Shown piece after piece: positions 37,973 through 45,962 of a DNA stretch of 64,000 nucleotides; positions within the stretch are counted from its first letter, which is position 1; each line of letters opens with the position of its first letter. Below the pieces are notes generated by a model, which saw only the letters and a list, made by a program, of their open reading frames with translations, made no database searches and was not told the origin of the DNA. This DNA is from Planctomycetes bacterium ADurb.Bin069 (GTDB lineage: Bacteria; Planctomycetota; UBA8108; UBA8890; UBA8898), in contig MWEK01000013.1 in assembly GCA_002070955.1 (NCBI GenBank), positions 62,001-126,000 on the forward strand. Direction: 5' to 3'. A program made the position numbers and the translations under genes.

Positions 37973-38671
37973 TCACAACGCGATCGTCCACGCGTCCGGA
38001 ATCCGCGCCCGCGCGATGTACGCGGCCAGATCGAACACCCTCGCCGCGCGTCTGAGAATCCCGGCGTCGCTCGTGGCGCACACCGCCCGCGGGTCCTCCT
38101 TCAGCCGAGCGGCGATGGCGCCGTCCGGGGACGGGACGACCGCGACCTCCGCCGCCGGCACCACCTCGCGCACGCGGCGGGCGAGGAGCCCGCTCAGAGG
38201 CAGCGGCCGGTCCAGGTAGCAGCGCGCCTCCCCGAGGGCGAGGGACGCCAGCGCGTCGCGCAGAAGAAGCAGCGCCTCTTCCGTGCGCGCGCTCTTGCGG
38301 TACGAACCGTGCCGCTCGGCAAGGTCGCGCAGGAAACCGTCGTCGCTCCGGATAAGGACCCCGCGCGCCAGCGCCGTCTCGACGGTAATGAGCACGTTGT
38401 GGCCGTCGATGAGCAACGCGGCGCCGCGCAGGGCGGAGGCTTCCACGGCGGCCCGGCGGACGGCTTCGGCGAGGTCGGGCGCGCAGACGCCGCGCAGCAG
38501 GCATTGCCGCTGCCGCTTCGCGAGCTGGAAACGATTGCCGACGAGGGCAAGGGCGCCCGGAAGCGCGTAGCCCCGCCCGAGGAGCCAGCGCAGGTCGCCG
38601 GCCGCGGCGCGCAGCACCGCCTCTTTCTCCTCCGCGAAGAGCGCGCGATCCTTCGGATGCGGTCCGTGCAC
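37973..38671 (-). CDS. DUF434-like protein
   Basis: 232 residues. The N-terminal part has LRWLLGRGYALPGALALVGNR and LAKRQRQCLLRGV, the centre ALLIDGHNVLITVETALAR, followed by DGFLRDLAERHGSYRKSARTEEALLLL. These are the features of the DUF434 family of unknown function; ALLIDGHNVLI resembles the start of a PIN/NYN-type nuclease fold, so a nuclease role is possible but unproven. The start is GTG at 38671, because AAGGAGG lies 8 nt upstream; the GTG at 38680 would abut it. The gene is divergent from purD and their control regions overlap. Confidence 0.7.
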   Translation of the reverse strand: MHGPHPKDRALFAEEKEAVLRAAAGDLRWLLGRGYALPGALALVGNRFQLAKRQRQCLLRGVCAPDLAEAVRRAAVEASALRGAALLIDGHNVLITVETALARGVLIRSDDGFLRDLAERHGSYRKSARTEEALLLLRDALASLALGEARCYLDRPLPLSGLLARRVREVVPAAEVAVVPSPDGAIAARLKEDPRAVCATSDAGILRRAARVFDLAAYIARARIPDAWTIAL

Positions 38672-38684
38672 GGCCGCCACCTCC

Positions 38685-38714
38685 TTGCGCCGCCGCCGCG
38701 GCGGCCGCTATCAT
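38685..38714 (+). promoter_or_regulatory. purD promoter
   Basis: TTGCGC at 38685-38690 and TATCAT at 38709-38714, 18-bp spacer, 52 nt upstream of the purD start. It overlaps the ribosome binding site of the divergent DUF434-like gene. Confidence 0.6.
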
Positions 38715-38765
38715 ACGCGCTGTCGACCCCATCGTGAAAGCCCATTGGACGCCGGGGAGGTTCGC

Positions 38766-40037
38766 GTGCGTGTCCTTGTCATCGGCGGCGGCGGCCGCGA
38801 GCATGCGCTCGTCTGGAAAATCCGTCAGAGCCCGCGCGTCACCCGCGTGGCGTGCGCGCCGGGCAACGCCGGCATCGCCCGCGAGGCCGAGTGCGTCCCG
38901 ATTCGCGCGGACGCCGTGGACGCGCTGTGCCACTACGCCGCGCGGGAGCGCTTCGACCTGACGGTCGTCGGGCCCGAGGCGCCCCTGGTGGCCGGCATCG
39001 TCGATACGTTTCGCGCCCGCGGATTGCGCATCTTCGGCCCCACGGCGGCCGCCGCCAGCCTGGAGGGCAGCAAGGCGTGGTGCCACGCCTTCTTGGAGCG
39101 CCACGGCATCCCCTGCGCGGCCTCCCGCACGGTGCGCGACGCGGACGCCGCGCGGGACGCGGTGCGCCTTTTCGGCATCCCCGTCGTCATCAAGGCCAGC
39201 GGCCTGGCCGCCGGCAAGGGCGCCATCGTCTGCCGCACGGACGCCGACGTCGACGCGGCCTTGGAGCGCATGTTCGCGCAGCGGGAGTTCGGCGCCGCGG
39301 CCGACGAAGTCGTCGTCGAGGAGTTCATGGACGGCGAGGAAGCGAGCTGCCTGGCCCTCGCCGACGGCGCGGCCTTCGCGCCGCTCCCCAGCAGCCAGGA
39401 TCACAAGCGCCTCCGCGACGGCGATCAGGGGCCCAACACGGGCGGCATGGGCGCATACGCGCCCGCGCCGATTCTCGATGCGCCCATGCAGGCCCGCGTC
39501 GATGCCGAGATCCTCGGACCGGTCATCTCGGGCATGGCCGCCGAGGGCGCGCCCTACACCGGAATCCTGTACGCGGGCCTGATGATCGACGCCCGCGGGC
39601 CGCGGGTTGTCGAGTTCAACTGCCGCTTCGGCGACCCGGAGACCCAGGCCGTCCTGCCCCTCCTGGCGAGCGATTTGGTCGAGCACATGCTGGCGGCGAC
39701 CGAGGGGCGCCTGGCGGCGGAGCGCGTCCGCGCCGCGCCCGGAGCGGCCGTCTGCGTCGTGGCCGCCTCGGGCGGATATCCCGATGCGTACCGTACCGGC
39801 GCGCGCATCAGGGGCCTCGACGACGTGCCCGCCGGCGTGCTCGTCTTTCACGCCGGCACCGCCGAGCGCGACGGCGCCGTCGTGACCTCGGGCGGCCGCG
39901 TGCTCGGCGTCACCGCCGCGGGACCCGACATCCGCGCGGCGACGGACCGAGCCTACGCGGGCCTGGCCGCCATCTCCTTCGAGGGCATGCACTATCGCAC
40001 CGATATCGCCGCGCGGGCCTTGGCGCGGCGGCGCTGA
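38766..40037 (+). CDS. purD: Phosphoribosylamine-glycine ligase PurD
   Basis: 423 residues, normal length. It joins glycine to 5-phosphoribosylamine, the second step of purine synthesis. Motifs: RVLVIGGGGREHAL at the N terminus, GPEAPLVAGI, GSKAWCHAFLERHGIP, VVIKASGLAAGKGAIVC (ATP-grasp), EEFMDGEEASCLALADG, PNTGGMGAYAPAP, VEFNCRFGDPETQAVLP. The start is GTG at 38766 with GGGGAGG 5 nt upstream and gives the standard N terminus. It is not clustered with other pur genes except purA 26 kb away. Confidence 0.97.
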   Translation: MRVLVIGGGGREHALVWKIRQSPRVTRVACAPGNAGIAREAECVPIRADAVDALCHYAARERFDLTVVGPEAPLVAGIVDTFRARGLRIFGPTAAAASLEGSKAWCHAFLERHGIPCAASRTVRDADAARDAVRLFGIPVVIKASGLAAGKGAIVCRTDADVDAALERMFAQREFGAAADEVVVEEFMDGEEASCLALADGAAFAPLPSSQDHKRLRDGDQGPNTGGMGAYAPAPILDAPMQARVDAEILGPVISGMAAEGAPYTGILYAGLMIDARGPRVVEFNCRFGDPETQAVLPLLASDLVEHMLAATEGRLAAERVRAAPGAAVCVVAASGGYPDAYRTGARIRGLDDVPAGVLVFHAGTAERDGAVVTSGGRVLGVTAAGPDIRAATDRAYAGLAAISFEGMHYRTDIAARALARRR

Positions 40038-40156
40038 ACGGGGCGTTGCGACTTTCTTTCGTTTGCCTCTGGACAAACGTCTTCTTTTTGGACAAGATAG
40101 GCGCCGGCCGGCGGGGAGCAACGCCCCTGTCCGCATGCAGAGAAGTGAATAGAAAA

Positions 40157-41605
40157 ATGAAGAGAAAGACCGAACCGGCTCCGCGGAGGGAGATGCCGCG
40201 GGCCCTCCTCTCCTTTCTGAACGAGGTGGCGGAAAAGACGCCCTGTCCGCTGTCGCTGGACGACATCGCGGCGCTGTCCCGGGCGCACCTCGGGTGCGAA
40301 GTGGATCGCGCGCTGCTTGAGCGCGGCGTGGCGCGATCGGCCCGCTTCGCGCGCACGCGCAAGAATCTCTTCGCGACCCGCGAGGTGCTCTTCGCGGGGG
40401 CGCGCTTGCGCATCCAGCCCGATCCCTGGGAAATCAGCCGCGGCATCCTCGTGCCGGGGCATCGCTTTCTGCCCCTCTGGTGGGGCGCCGATGCCCGGCG
40501 CGCGGCGCTCGAGCTCCCCGACGGGACGACGGCGCCGGCGGTGACGCTCCGGTTGTCCTTCGAGCGGGCGCTCTCCTTCCATTACCTGCTGGGCTACTCC
40601 TGGATCGCGGGGATGGCCCAGAACGGCACCCGCGAGATCGTGCGCGAGGAGGGGGCGTTCACCGCCTTCAACCTGCGCGGGTTCTACGACTCGACGGGCT
40701 TCCGCCCCGGCGATTTCCTGCTGCTCGAGATCGCCCAGCCCTGGGAGCGCCGCGCCGCCGTGCGCCGCGAGCGGCGCGAAGAAGTCCTCATGGGCCTCGA
40801 CAAGGTCCGCGCGGCCGACCTGGCCCTCGAGCGCGCCATCCATTCCATTGTCGACGCGCCCCACGTGCTCTGGTCGATCCCCGAACAGATCTTCCACGCC
40901 TATGCCTGCGCGCCGGCCTCGATCCGCCGCACGCCGGGAAGCCCGCTGGAGGACTTCATTCGCCGCACCCGCTCCCTCTGCCTCCAGGAGGTGGGCCACG
41001 AGCTGGCGGTGTTCCCGCGGGGCACGACGCCCTTCCAGCTCGCCCTGCGCCGCAGCCGGAGCGAACCCATGGAGCGCGATCCCTTCGGCGACCCGGTCGA
41101 CGATCTGCTGCGCCACCTCGGCATCAACCTGCGGAGCGGTTCGGTGCGCGGTCTGCTCAAGCTCGGCGCCTCCGAGGGCCGCACGCTCGCCGAGATCACC
41201 GGACGCATCATCCCCTGGAAGACGATCGCGCGGCGCGGCCGCGCCGAGGCCCGGGCCTTGCGCGCCGAACTGCGCAAGCTCTGGAGCGCCGCCGTGCGCG
41301 CGCAGCGCGCCTGTCCGCTCGCCCCGGACATCGCGCTCCTTTTCCGCCGCGCCTCGACGCTGAAAGCCACCGTGCGCGGCATCCTCCGCAAGCTCGAGCT
41401 CCTGCAGATCGACGCGCAGCAGCTTCCCTCCCGGCCCCTCATGCGGGTGGTGGAAATCGACGAGCTGGCGGATTTCATCCTCCAGCTCGACGACGACGCC
41501 GGCGGTAACGTGGGGACCCTCGCGGAATTGGACGATCTGCTTTCGGACCTGGAACAGAACCTCCTGCTCCTCCAGGAAGAGATCCTTCGGGAAGCGGTGG
41601 TATAG
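40157..41605 (+). CDS. Uncharacterised 482-residue protein
   Basis: No family is recognised. There is no signal peptide or membrane helix. The N-terminal 150 residues look like a winged-helix or beta region (ALLSFLNEVAEKTPCPLSLDDIAALSRAHLGCEV). LRLSFERALSFHYLLGYSWIAG and FLLLEIAQPWERRAAVRRERREEVL lie in the centre. The C terminus is a long acidic helix (EIDELADFILQLDDDAGGNVGTLAELDDLLSDLEQNLLLLQEEI), likely coiled coil. The ATG at 40157 has a weak ribosome site; a GTG at 40145 is also possible. The 119-nt AT-richer leader upstream has two TGGACAA copies. It is a soluble cytoplasmic protein of unknown role. Confidence 0.7.
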   Translation: MKRKTEPAPRREMPRALLSFLNEVAEKTPCPLSLDDIAALSRAHLGCEVDRALLERGVARSARFARTRKNLFATREVLFAGARLRIQPDPWEISRGILVPGHRFLPLWWGADARRAALELPDGTTAPAVTLRLSFERALSFHYLLGYSWIAGMAQNGTREIVREEGAFTAFNLRGFYDSTGFRPGDFLLLEIAQPWERRAAVRRERREEVLMGLDKVRAADLALERAIHSIVDAPHVLWSIPEQIFHAYACAPASIRRTPGSPLEDFIRRTRSLCLQEVGHELAVFPRGTTPFQLALRRSRSEPMERDPFGDPVDDLLRHLGINLRSGSVRGLLKLGASEGRTLAEITGRIIPWKTIARRGRAEARALRAELRKLWSAAVRAQRACPLAPDIALLFRRASTLKATVRGILRKLELLQIDAQQLPSRPLMRVVEIDELADFILQLDDDAGGNVGTLAELDDLLSDLEQNLLLLQEEILREAVV

Positions 41606-41716
41606 CGAAACCGCCCGAAAGGCGTGAAACTTTCCGCGGGCGTCCGGGTATCCTCCATCGTCCGCGGCAGGCGCCAAGGCCCGCCGCGCGGCGGAACTAC
41701 AGATCCAGGAGGAACC

Positions 41717-43399
41717 ATGCGAAAATTAGCCGCTCTCGTGCTTCTGTGCGGACTCGCGCTGAACGCAGCCGTGCCCCTCCACCAACCCCTCGCGGAGTTG
41801 GTTCCCGACGGAGCCATCTTCGCCGTGGGCCTGGTCGATGCCGCGGCCGGCTGGGACCGCCTCTGCGGGACGCCCCTGGCCGATGCCGTCTGGAAAGGCC
41901 CGCTCAAGCGCCACCTCGCGGATACCGGCAAGCTCGCCAAAATTCGCGCGTTCGTGGCCAAGGTCGAGGACTACCTGGGCCTGGCCATCGGCCCGACGCT
42001 CAGACAGCTTGCGGGCGGCGAGGCCATTCTCGCCGCCTACCCGGGCGACACGCCCGACAAAGCGAAGGTCGGCCTCTTCCTGCGCGGCCTGCCCGGCGTC
42101 GATGCCGCGAGCGTTCTTGACGGCCTGGTGACCCGTCTCGTCAACGCGGGCGAACTGCACCCCCTGGACGCGGTCCCGCTCTACGACGAGGCGCTGTTCA
42201 AGCGCTTCCGCAACAAGGATGGCGAGGAGTTCGGCATCCTCACTTACGGGAACCACACGCTCATCGCCAACGCGACGGAGATCGCCTCCGGCGCCGGCGA
42301 CCTCGCCGCGGGCGTGCGAAGCGACTCGCTTTACTGGAATCCGCGGGCGCGCGCGGCCTGCGAGCCCCTCCTGGCCCACTCGCAGCTCGTCGCCTTTTTC
42401 GATGTGCCGCGTTTTCTGGAGGCCGCGCGCCCGCCGTTGGACCAACATTTCGCGCAGGCGCCTTTCATCACCGCGACGATAAAGGCCGTCAAGGGCGTCG
42501 CCCTCGGCGTCGGCCTGCGCGGCGACGGCCTGAGCAGCCGCCTGCGCATCGCGGTCGACGAGGCCGCGCTGCCCGACTTCGTGCGCGCCTACCTCGCCGC
42601 GCCCGCCGGTTTCAGCGCCTTTGCGCAGAACCTGCCGCGCAACGGGATCATCGCCGGCCTGCTGGCCCATTTCGATCTGGGCGCCGTCGTCAACGGCTTC
42701 ATAGACCTCCTTCCGGCCGAGGCCAAGGCGGACCTCGATCGGCGCCTCGCGGGGGTTGACACTTTCATCCTGGGGGGCCGCTCGCTGACGCGCGACCTGC
42801 TGCCGGCCCTCGGTCCGGACTTTGCGCTGCTGGTCACTGACTTGGACCCCTCGGACCGCATGCCCGCCGATCTGACGCTGCTGGTGAAGATCAACAATCC
42901 GACCGGGCGGGACATGCTCGCTTCGCTGGCGCGCAGCCTTTACGGCTTGACGACGCAGTTCGCGCCCGACCCCCGGGAGGTCGCCAAGCACAGCCTCAAG
43001 GAGGAAGGCGACACGCTGATCCTCTCCAGCGCGCAGAACGATTTCACGCCCTGCGCCATCGTCGGGCCGTCGGCGCTGATCGTCGGCGTCTCGCGCGCGG
43101 TCGCCATGCAGATCAAGGAGTGGCTCGCGAAGCCGCCGGCCGAAAACCTCGGCGCCGACCTGCCGCCCTTCAAGACCGCCATCCTGGGGGCCGACCTCGA
43201 GCGTCTCGGCGCCTGGTCGTCCCTTCACAAGGCGGTGATCGCCGCGGAGATCGTCAAGAAGAAAGGCATCGCGCCCAAGGCGGCCGAGGCGGAAGCCGCG
43301 ACGCTCGGAGCCTTCCTGGCACAGTTTCGGGTGCTGGCGGTCACGGGCCGCGTCGAGCCGGGAGCCTTCGAGGTGGTCGGCGAGGTGCTGATGCAGTGA
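41717..43399 (+). CDS. Secreted protein of unknown function (possibly DUF3352-like)
   Basis: 560 residues with a short signal peptide (MRKLAALVLLCGLALNAAVP). AGGAGGA precedes the ATG. The body has alternating strands and helices with phrases such as LVPDGAIFAVGLVDAAAGWD, TLIANATEIASGAGDLAAGV and VGLGLRGDGL-like repeats, giving a general resemblance to DUF3352 proteins, which are extracytoplasmic and uncharacterised. I do not claim membership firmly. Lacks obvious catalytic motifs. It is preceded by a 111-nt gap and converges on the GT2 gene, with a long inverted repeat across their ends. Confidence 0.65.
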   Translation: MRKLAALVLLCGLALNAAVPLHQPLAELVPDGAIFAVGLVDAAAGWDRLCGTPLADAVWKGPLKRHLADTGKLAKIRAFVAKVEDYLGLAIGPTLRQLAGGEAILAAYPGDTPDKAKVGLFLRGLPGVDAASVLDGLVTRLVNAGELHPLDAVPLYDEALFKRFRNKDGEEFGILTYGNHTLIANATEIASGAGDLAAGVRSDSLYWNPRARAACEPLLAHSQLVAFFDVPRFLEAARPPLDQHFAQAPFITATIKAVKGVALGVGLRGDGLSSRLRIAVDEAALPDFVRAYLAAPAGFSAFAQNLPRNGIIAGLLAHFDLGAVVNGFIDLLPAEAKADLDRRLAGVDTFILGGRSLTRDLLPALGPDFALLVTDLDPSDRMPADLTLLVKINNPTGRDMLASLARSLYGLTTQFAPDPREVAKHSLKEEGDTLILSSAQNDFTPCAIVGPSALIVGVSRAVAMQIKEWLAKPPAENLGADLPPFKTAILGADLERLGAWSSLHKAVIAAEIVKKKGIAPKAAEAEAATLGAFLAQFRVLAVTGRVEPGAFEVVGEVLMQ

Positions 43400-43403
43400 G
43401 TTC

Positions 43404-43501
43404 GAAAGCGGACCGCGGGCCTAGGCGGAACCCGAACGGCGTCCTCGCCACCATCACAGCACAAAGCCCTATCCACCGCCGCAGGCCCGCGGCCCGCTTT
43501 C
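43404..43501. terminator. Long imperfect inverted repeat between convergent genes
   Basis: 43404-43422 pairs with 43483-43501: 18 of 19 positions are complementary, with a 60-nt loop. It spans the intergenic space and the end of the GT2 gene. No T tract follows, so a bidirectional terminator is likely but not certain. Confidence 0.5.
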
Positions 43502-44170
43502 ACGCCGGAGCGCCAGCCCCGCCCGAAAAATGCGCATGAAATCCCGGTACTTCCGGAAGTGCGTCACGTAGATCGCGGGATCGTAGCGCACCGCGATGGG
43601 GACCTCGACGATCGGAATGCCGCGGCGCGCCGCGGCCGCGAGCACCACGAACTCGTACTCGAAGCGGCTGGGCGCGCAAGCGAGATCCAAAACCTCGGCC
43701 ACAGGGTAGGAACGGAACCCGCTCTGAGAATCGCACACGCGCGCGCCGCTCAGGAGCCGCAGGTAGAGGTTGCTCAAGGCGAAGCCCGCACGGTTGGCCC
43801 GGGGCGCGCCCGCCGCCTTCATGTCCCGGACCCCCACGACGAGCGCCCGCGGCTCCGACGCCGCGGCGGCGAGGAACTTCGGGATCTCCGCCGGATCGTG
43901 CTGCAGATCGCTGTCGATGGTGACGGCCCGCGCCCAGCCGCGTCCGGCCGCGGCCCGGAAGCCCGCCTGCAGCGCGAAGCCCTTGCCGCGATTCACGGCG
44001 AAATCGATGACGTCGATCCCGGGGAACTCCGCCAGCACTCCGCGCGTGTCGTCGGTCGCCCCATCGATGACGACGATGATCGGCCGCCCGTGCACGGCGG
44101 CTCCGCGCACGACCTCCGCAAGCGTCCGCGCGTTATTGTACGTCGGAATGACGATGCACGTTTCCGCCAC
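43469..44170 (-). CDS. Family 2 glycosyltransferase
   Basis: 233 residues, a single GT-A domain. CIVIPTYNNARTLAEVV, IIVVIDGATDDTRGVL, NRGKGFALQAGFRAA, ITIDSDLQHDP-like TIDSDLQHDPAEIP (D-x-D metal site) and DSQSGFRSYP are the markers of dolichyl-phosphate-sugar-type GT2 enzymes. No membrane helix, so it probably works at the inner face of the membrane on a lipid carrier. The GTG at 44170 is chosen because GAGG is 6 nt upstream; GTG at 44176 is the alternative. It overlaps the membrane protein gene by 38 nt, so the two are coupled. Confidence 0.9.
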   Translation of the reverse strand: MAETCIVIPTYNNARTLAEVVRGAAVHGRPIIVVIDGATDDTRGVLAEFPGIDVIDFAVNRGKGFALQAGFRAAAGRGWARAVTIDSDLQHDPAEIPKFLAAAASEPRALVVGVRDMKAAGAPRANRAGFALSNLYLRLLSGARVCDSQSGFRSYPVAEVLDLACAPSRFEYEFVVLAAAARRGIPIVEVPIAVRYDPAIYVTHFRKYRDFMRIFRAGLALRRESGPRACGGG

Positions 44171-44774
44171 GCACACCCTCGACCATGAAAACGCACGCGT
44201 TGCCCGCCAGCCCCATCAAGGCGCCGAACGTCCCTAGAAGGTATCCCCACGGCATGCCGCCGTCCCGATACACGGCCCAGGCCAGGGCCGGCCCGAGCAT
44301 CGCGTGGGGGATATAACCGATGATCGACACCGCCGCGAGCCGGCGGGCGGGCCGGATAAACCGCACGGCTCCGGCCACCAGGAGCAACAGGACGATCGGT
44401 GCGACGATGGCGGCCCGCTGCACCGGCTCCGGCACCCAAGTGTCGCGCCAGACGCGCAGCGCGACACCCAACCCCGCGACCACGCCGCCGCCGGCCATGT
44501 GGCACGCGAGCTGCCCCCACACCGCGGCGCGCCGACGCTCCGGCCACCAGGCGCCCGCCGCGGCGACGAGGGCCCAGACGTAGGGATACGCCATCGCCAG
44601 CGCGACGCCGATGGAGAACGCGACCTCGGCCTTGTCGCCGGCGGAGAAATCGCTTTCCACCGTCCAGGCCATGAACTGCCGGACGGGCGCGCGGTGATCG
44701 TCCCACGGAACGAAGAACGAAGCCGCAAGCGCAAGCCCTCCCGCCGCGGCGACGGCCCGCAGCGCCCCGGTCAT
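44133..44774 (-). CDS. Uncharacterised six-helix membrane protein
   Basis: 213 residues with six predicted hydrophobic helices (about 3-21, 48-73, 85-107, 119-140, 148-172 and 183-203). No conserved motif is recognised. It starts at an ATG that overlaps the stop of the phosphodiester glycosidase gene (ATGA) and its 3' end overlaps the GT2 gene by 38 nt. Sandwiched between a glycosidase and a glycosyltransferase, it may be a lipid-linked sugar handling protein, but this is inference from position alone. Confidence 0.75.
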   Translation of the reverse strand: MTGALRAVAAAGGLALAASFFVPWDDHRAPVRQFMAWTVESDFSAGDKAEVAFSIGVALAMAYPYVWALVAAAGAWWPERRRAAVWGQLACHMAGGGVVAGLGVALRVWRDTWVPEPVQRAAIVAPIVLLLLVAGAVRFIRPARRLAAVSIIGYIPHAMLGPALAWAVYRDGGMPWGYLLGTFGALMGLAGNACVFMVEGVRGGNVHRHSDVQ

Positions 44775-45952
44775 CCGCTCGTTCCTCGCGGGTAATAGAA
44801 GATGCCCACGACGTTGCCCACCTGGCGCTGCGCGGCGCCTTCGGCGCTTCCGCCGTGCGTGACCATGCGGCCGGCCACATAGAGTGTCGCCGAAGCGCCG
44901 CCGTCGAGGTTCATCGCATCGTACGCCCCCAGCAGGATCATGAGCTGGGCGAGATCCGGCACCGTGACCCCGTCGCTCTCCCGGGTGCGCCCCTCGACGA
45001 TGAGCAGGACGAGCAGCGTTCGGCTCTGGTTGCAGCCGATCGCGGCGCGCGGGTGGCGCTGCTGGTTGAGCACCGCGGCCTGGGATTGCGGAAACTTCTC
45101 CTCCTTGGTCTCGACGCTCGGCTTTCCCGCGCGCACCAGGCGCGGGCCGCCGCCGATCGCCTCCACCGCCGGCGGCGCGAGCTCGGCCTTGATCTCGACC
45201 CGGCTCTTGATGCCGAGGCGCCGGAAGGCCTCGATGTTGCGGTTGTCGCAGGTCAGAACGAAGCCTTGGCTCGGAATGGGCGTGGCAATGCCGGCGCTCT
45301 TGATCTCCTCGACGGCGCCCTTGATCGTCGCGCCCAGTTCGAGCGTCCCGGCGCTCAGCGTGAACACCAGGCCGCCGGGAAGCTCGGGCGCCGCCGGCCC
45401 CCACGCCGGAGTGTACAGAAAAAGCCCATCCTCGTCCCCGGCGCGCGGCCGGTTCACCGCGGCAATCGGCTTGACCAGCCCGCCTTGGAACTTGGCGCCG
45501 ATCTTGAGAACGGGCGCGCCGATGAGCGGACGGCCCTGCGCATCCACCATGAAAGCCGATCGACCCGCCGGCGAGAAAAGCAGTTCGCCGGCGCGGACAT
45601 GCACGCCCCAAGGCAGCCCGTTCGCCGCGTCACGCTCGAAGAAATCGCCGTTGATCGCCACCAGCAGCGGCCGGCGCTGTTTGATCAGCCCGTCGGCGAT
45701 CTGCGCCACGGTCTGCCGGCCATCGGCCTTGACGGCCTCGATCCCGATGGCGGAGCCGTCGCGGCGCTTGCGCAGATCGACCTTGACCACGTGGAAAACC
45801 AGCGGCGGGGTATCCTCCTCGACCCGCGCGTAGGCGACGCCAGGCGCAATCACTTCGTAGACGGGCGCTTTGAGCTTCACGGCGCCGAAGGCGGCCGGCG
45901 CGAGGGCGAGCGCCGCGAGGGCGGCGCGCCGAGGGGCGTGGTTCCGCATCAT
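44771..45952 (-). CDS. Phosphodiester glycosidase family protein (NAGPA-like)
   Basis: 393 residues with a signal peptide (residues 1 to about 23). The C-terminal two thirds carry the family features: LVAINGDFFERDAANGLPWGVHVRAGELL, RAAIGCNQSRTLLVLLIVEGR, VPDLAQLMILLGAYDAMNLDGGASATLYVAGRMV. NLDGGASAT is the signature of the NAGPA/DUF2233 domain. The family removes alpha-N-acetylglucosamine from phosphodiesters or acts on similar linkages; the true bacterial substrate is unknown. The first of two adjacent ATGs at 45952 is annotated; the ribosome site is weak. It is separated from the FG-GAP gene by 10 nt and overlaps the membrane gene. Confidence 0.88.
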   Translation of the reverse strand: MMRNHAPRRAALAALALAPAAFGAVKLKAPVYEVIAPGVAYARVEEDTPPLVFHVVKVDLRKRRDGSAIGIEAVKADGRQTVAQIADGLIKQRRPLLVAINGDFFERDAANGLPWGVHVRAGELLFSPAGRSAFMVDAQGRPLIGAPVLKIGAKFQGGLVKPIAAVNRPRAGDEDGLFLYTPAWGPAAPELPGGLVFTLSAGTLELGATIKGAVEEIKSAGIATPIPSQGFVLTCDNRNIEAFRRLGIKSRVEIKAELAPPAVEAIGGGPRLVRAGKPSVETKEEKFPQSQAAVLNQQRHPRAAIGCNQSRTLLVLLIVEGRTRESDGVTVPDLAQLMILLGAYDAMNLDGGASATLYVAGRMVTHGGSAEGAAQRQVGNVVGIFYYPRGTSG

Positions 45953-45962
45953 CGAGCTGGCT

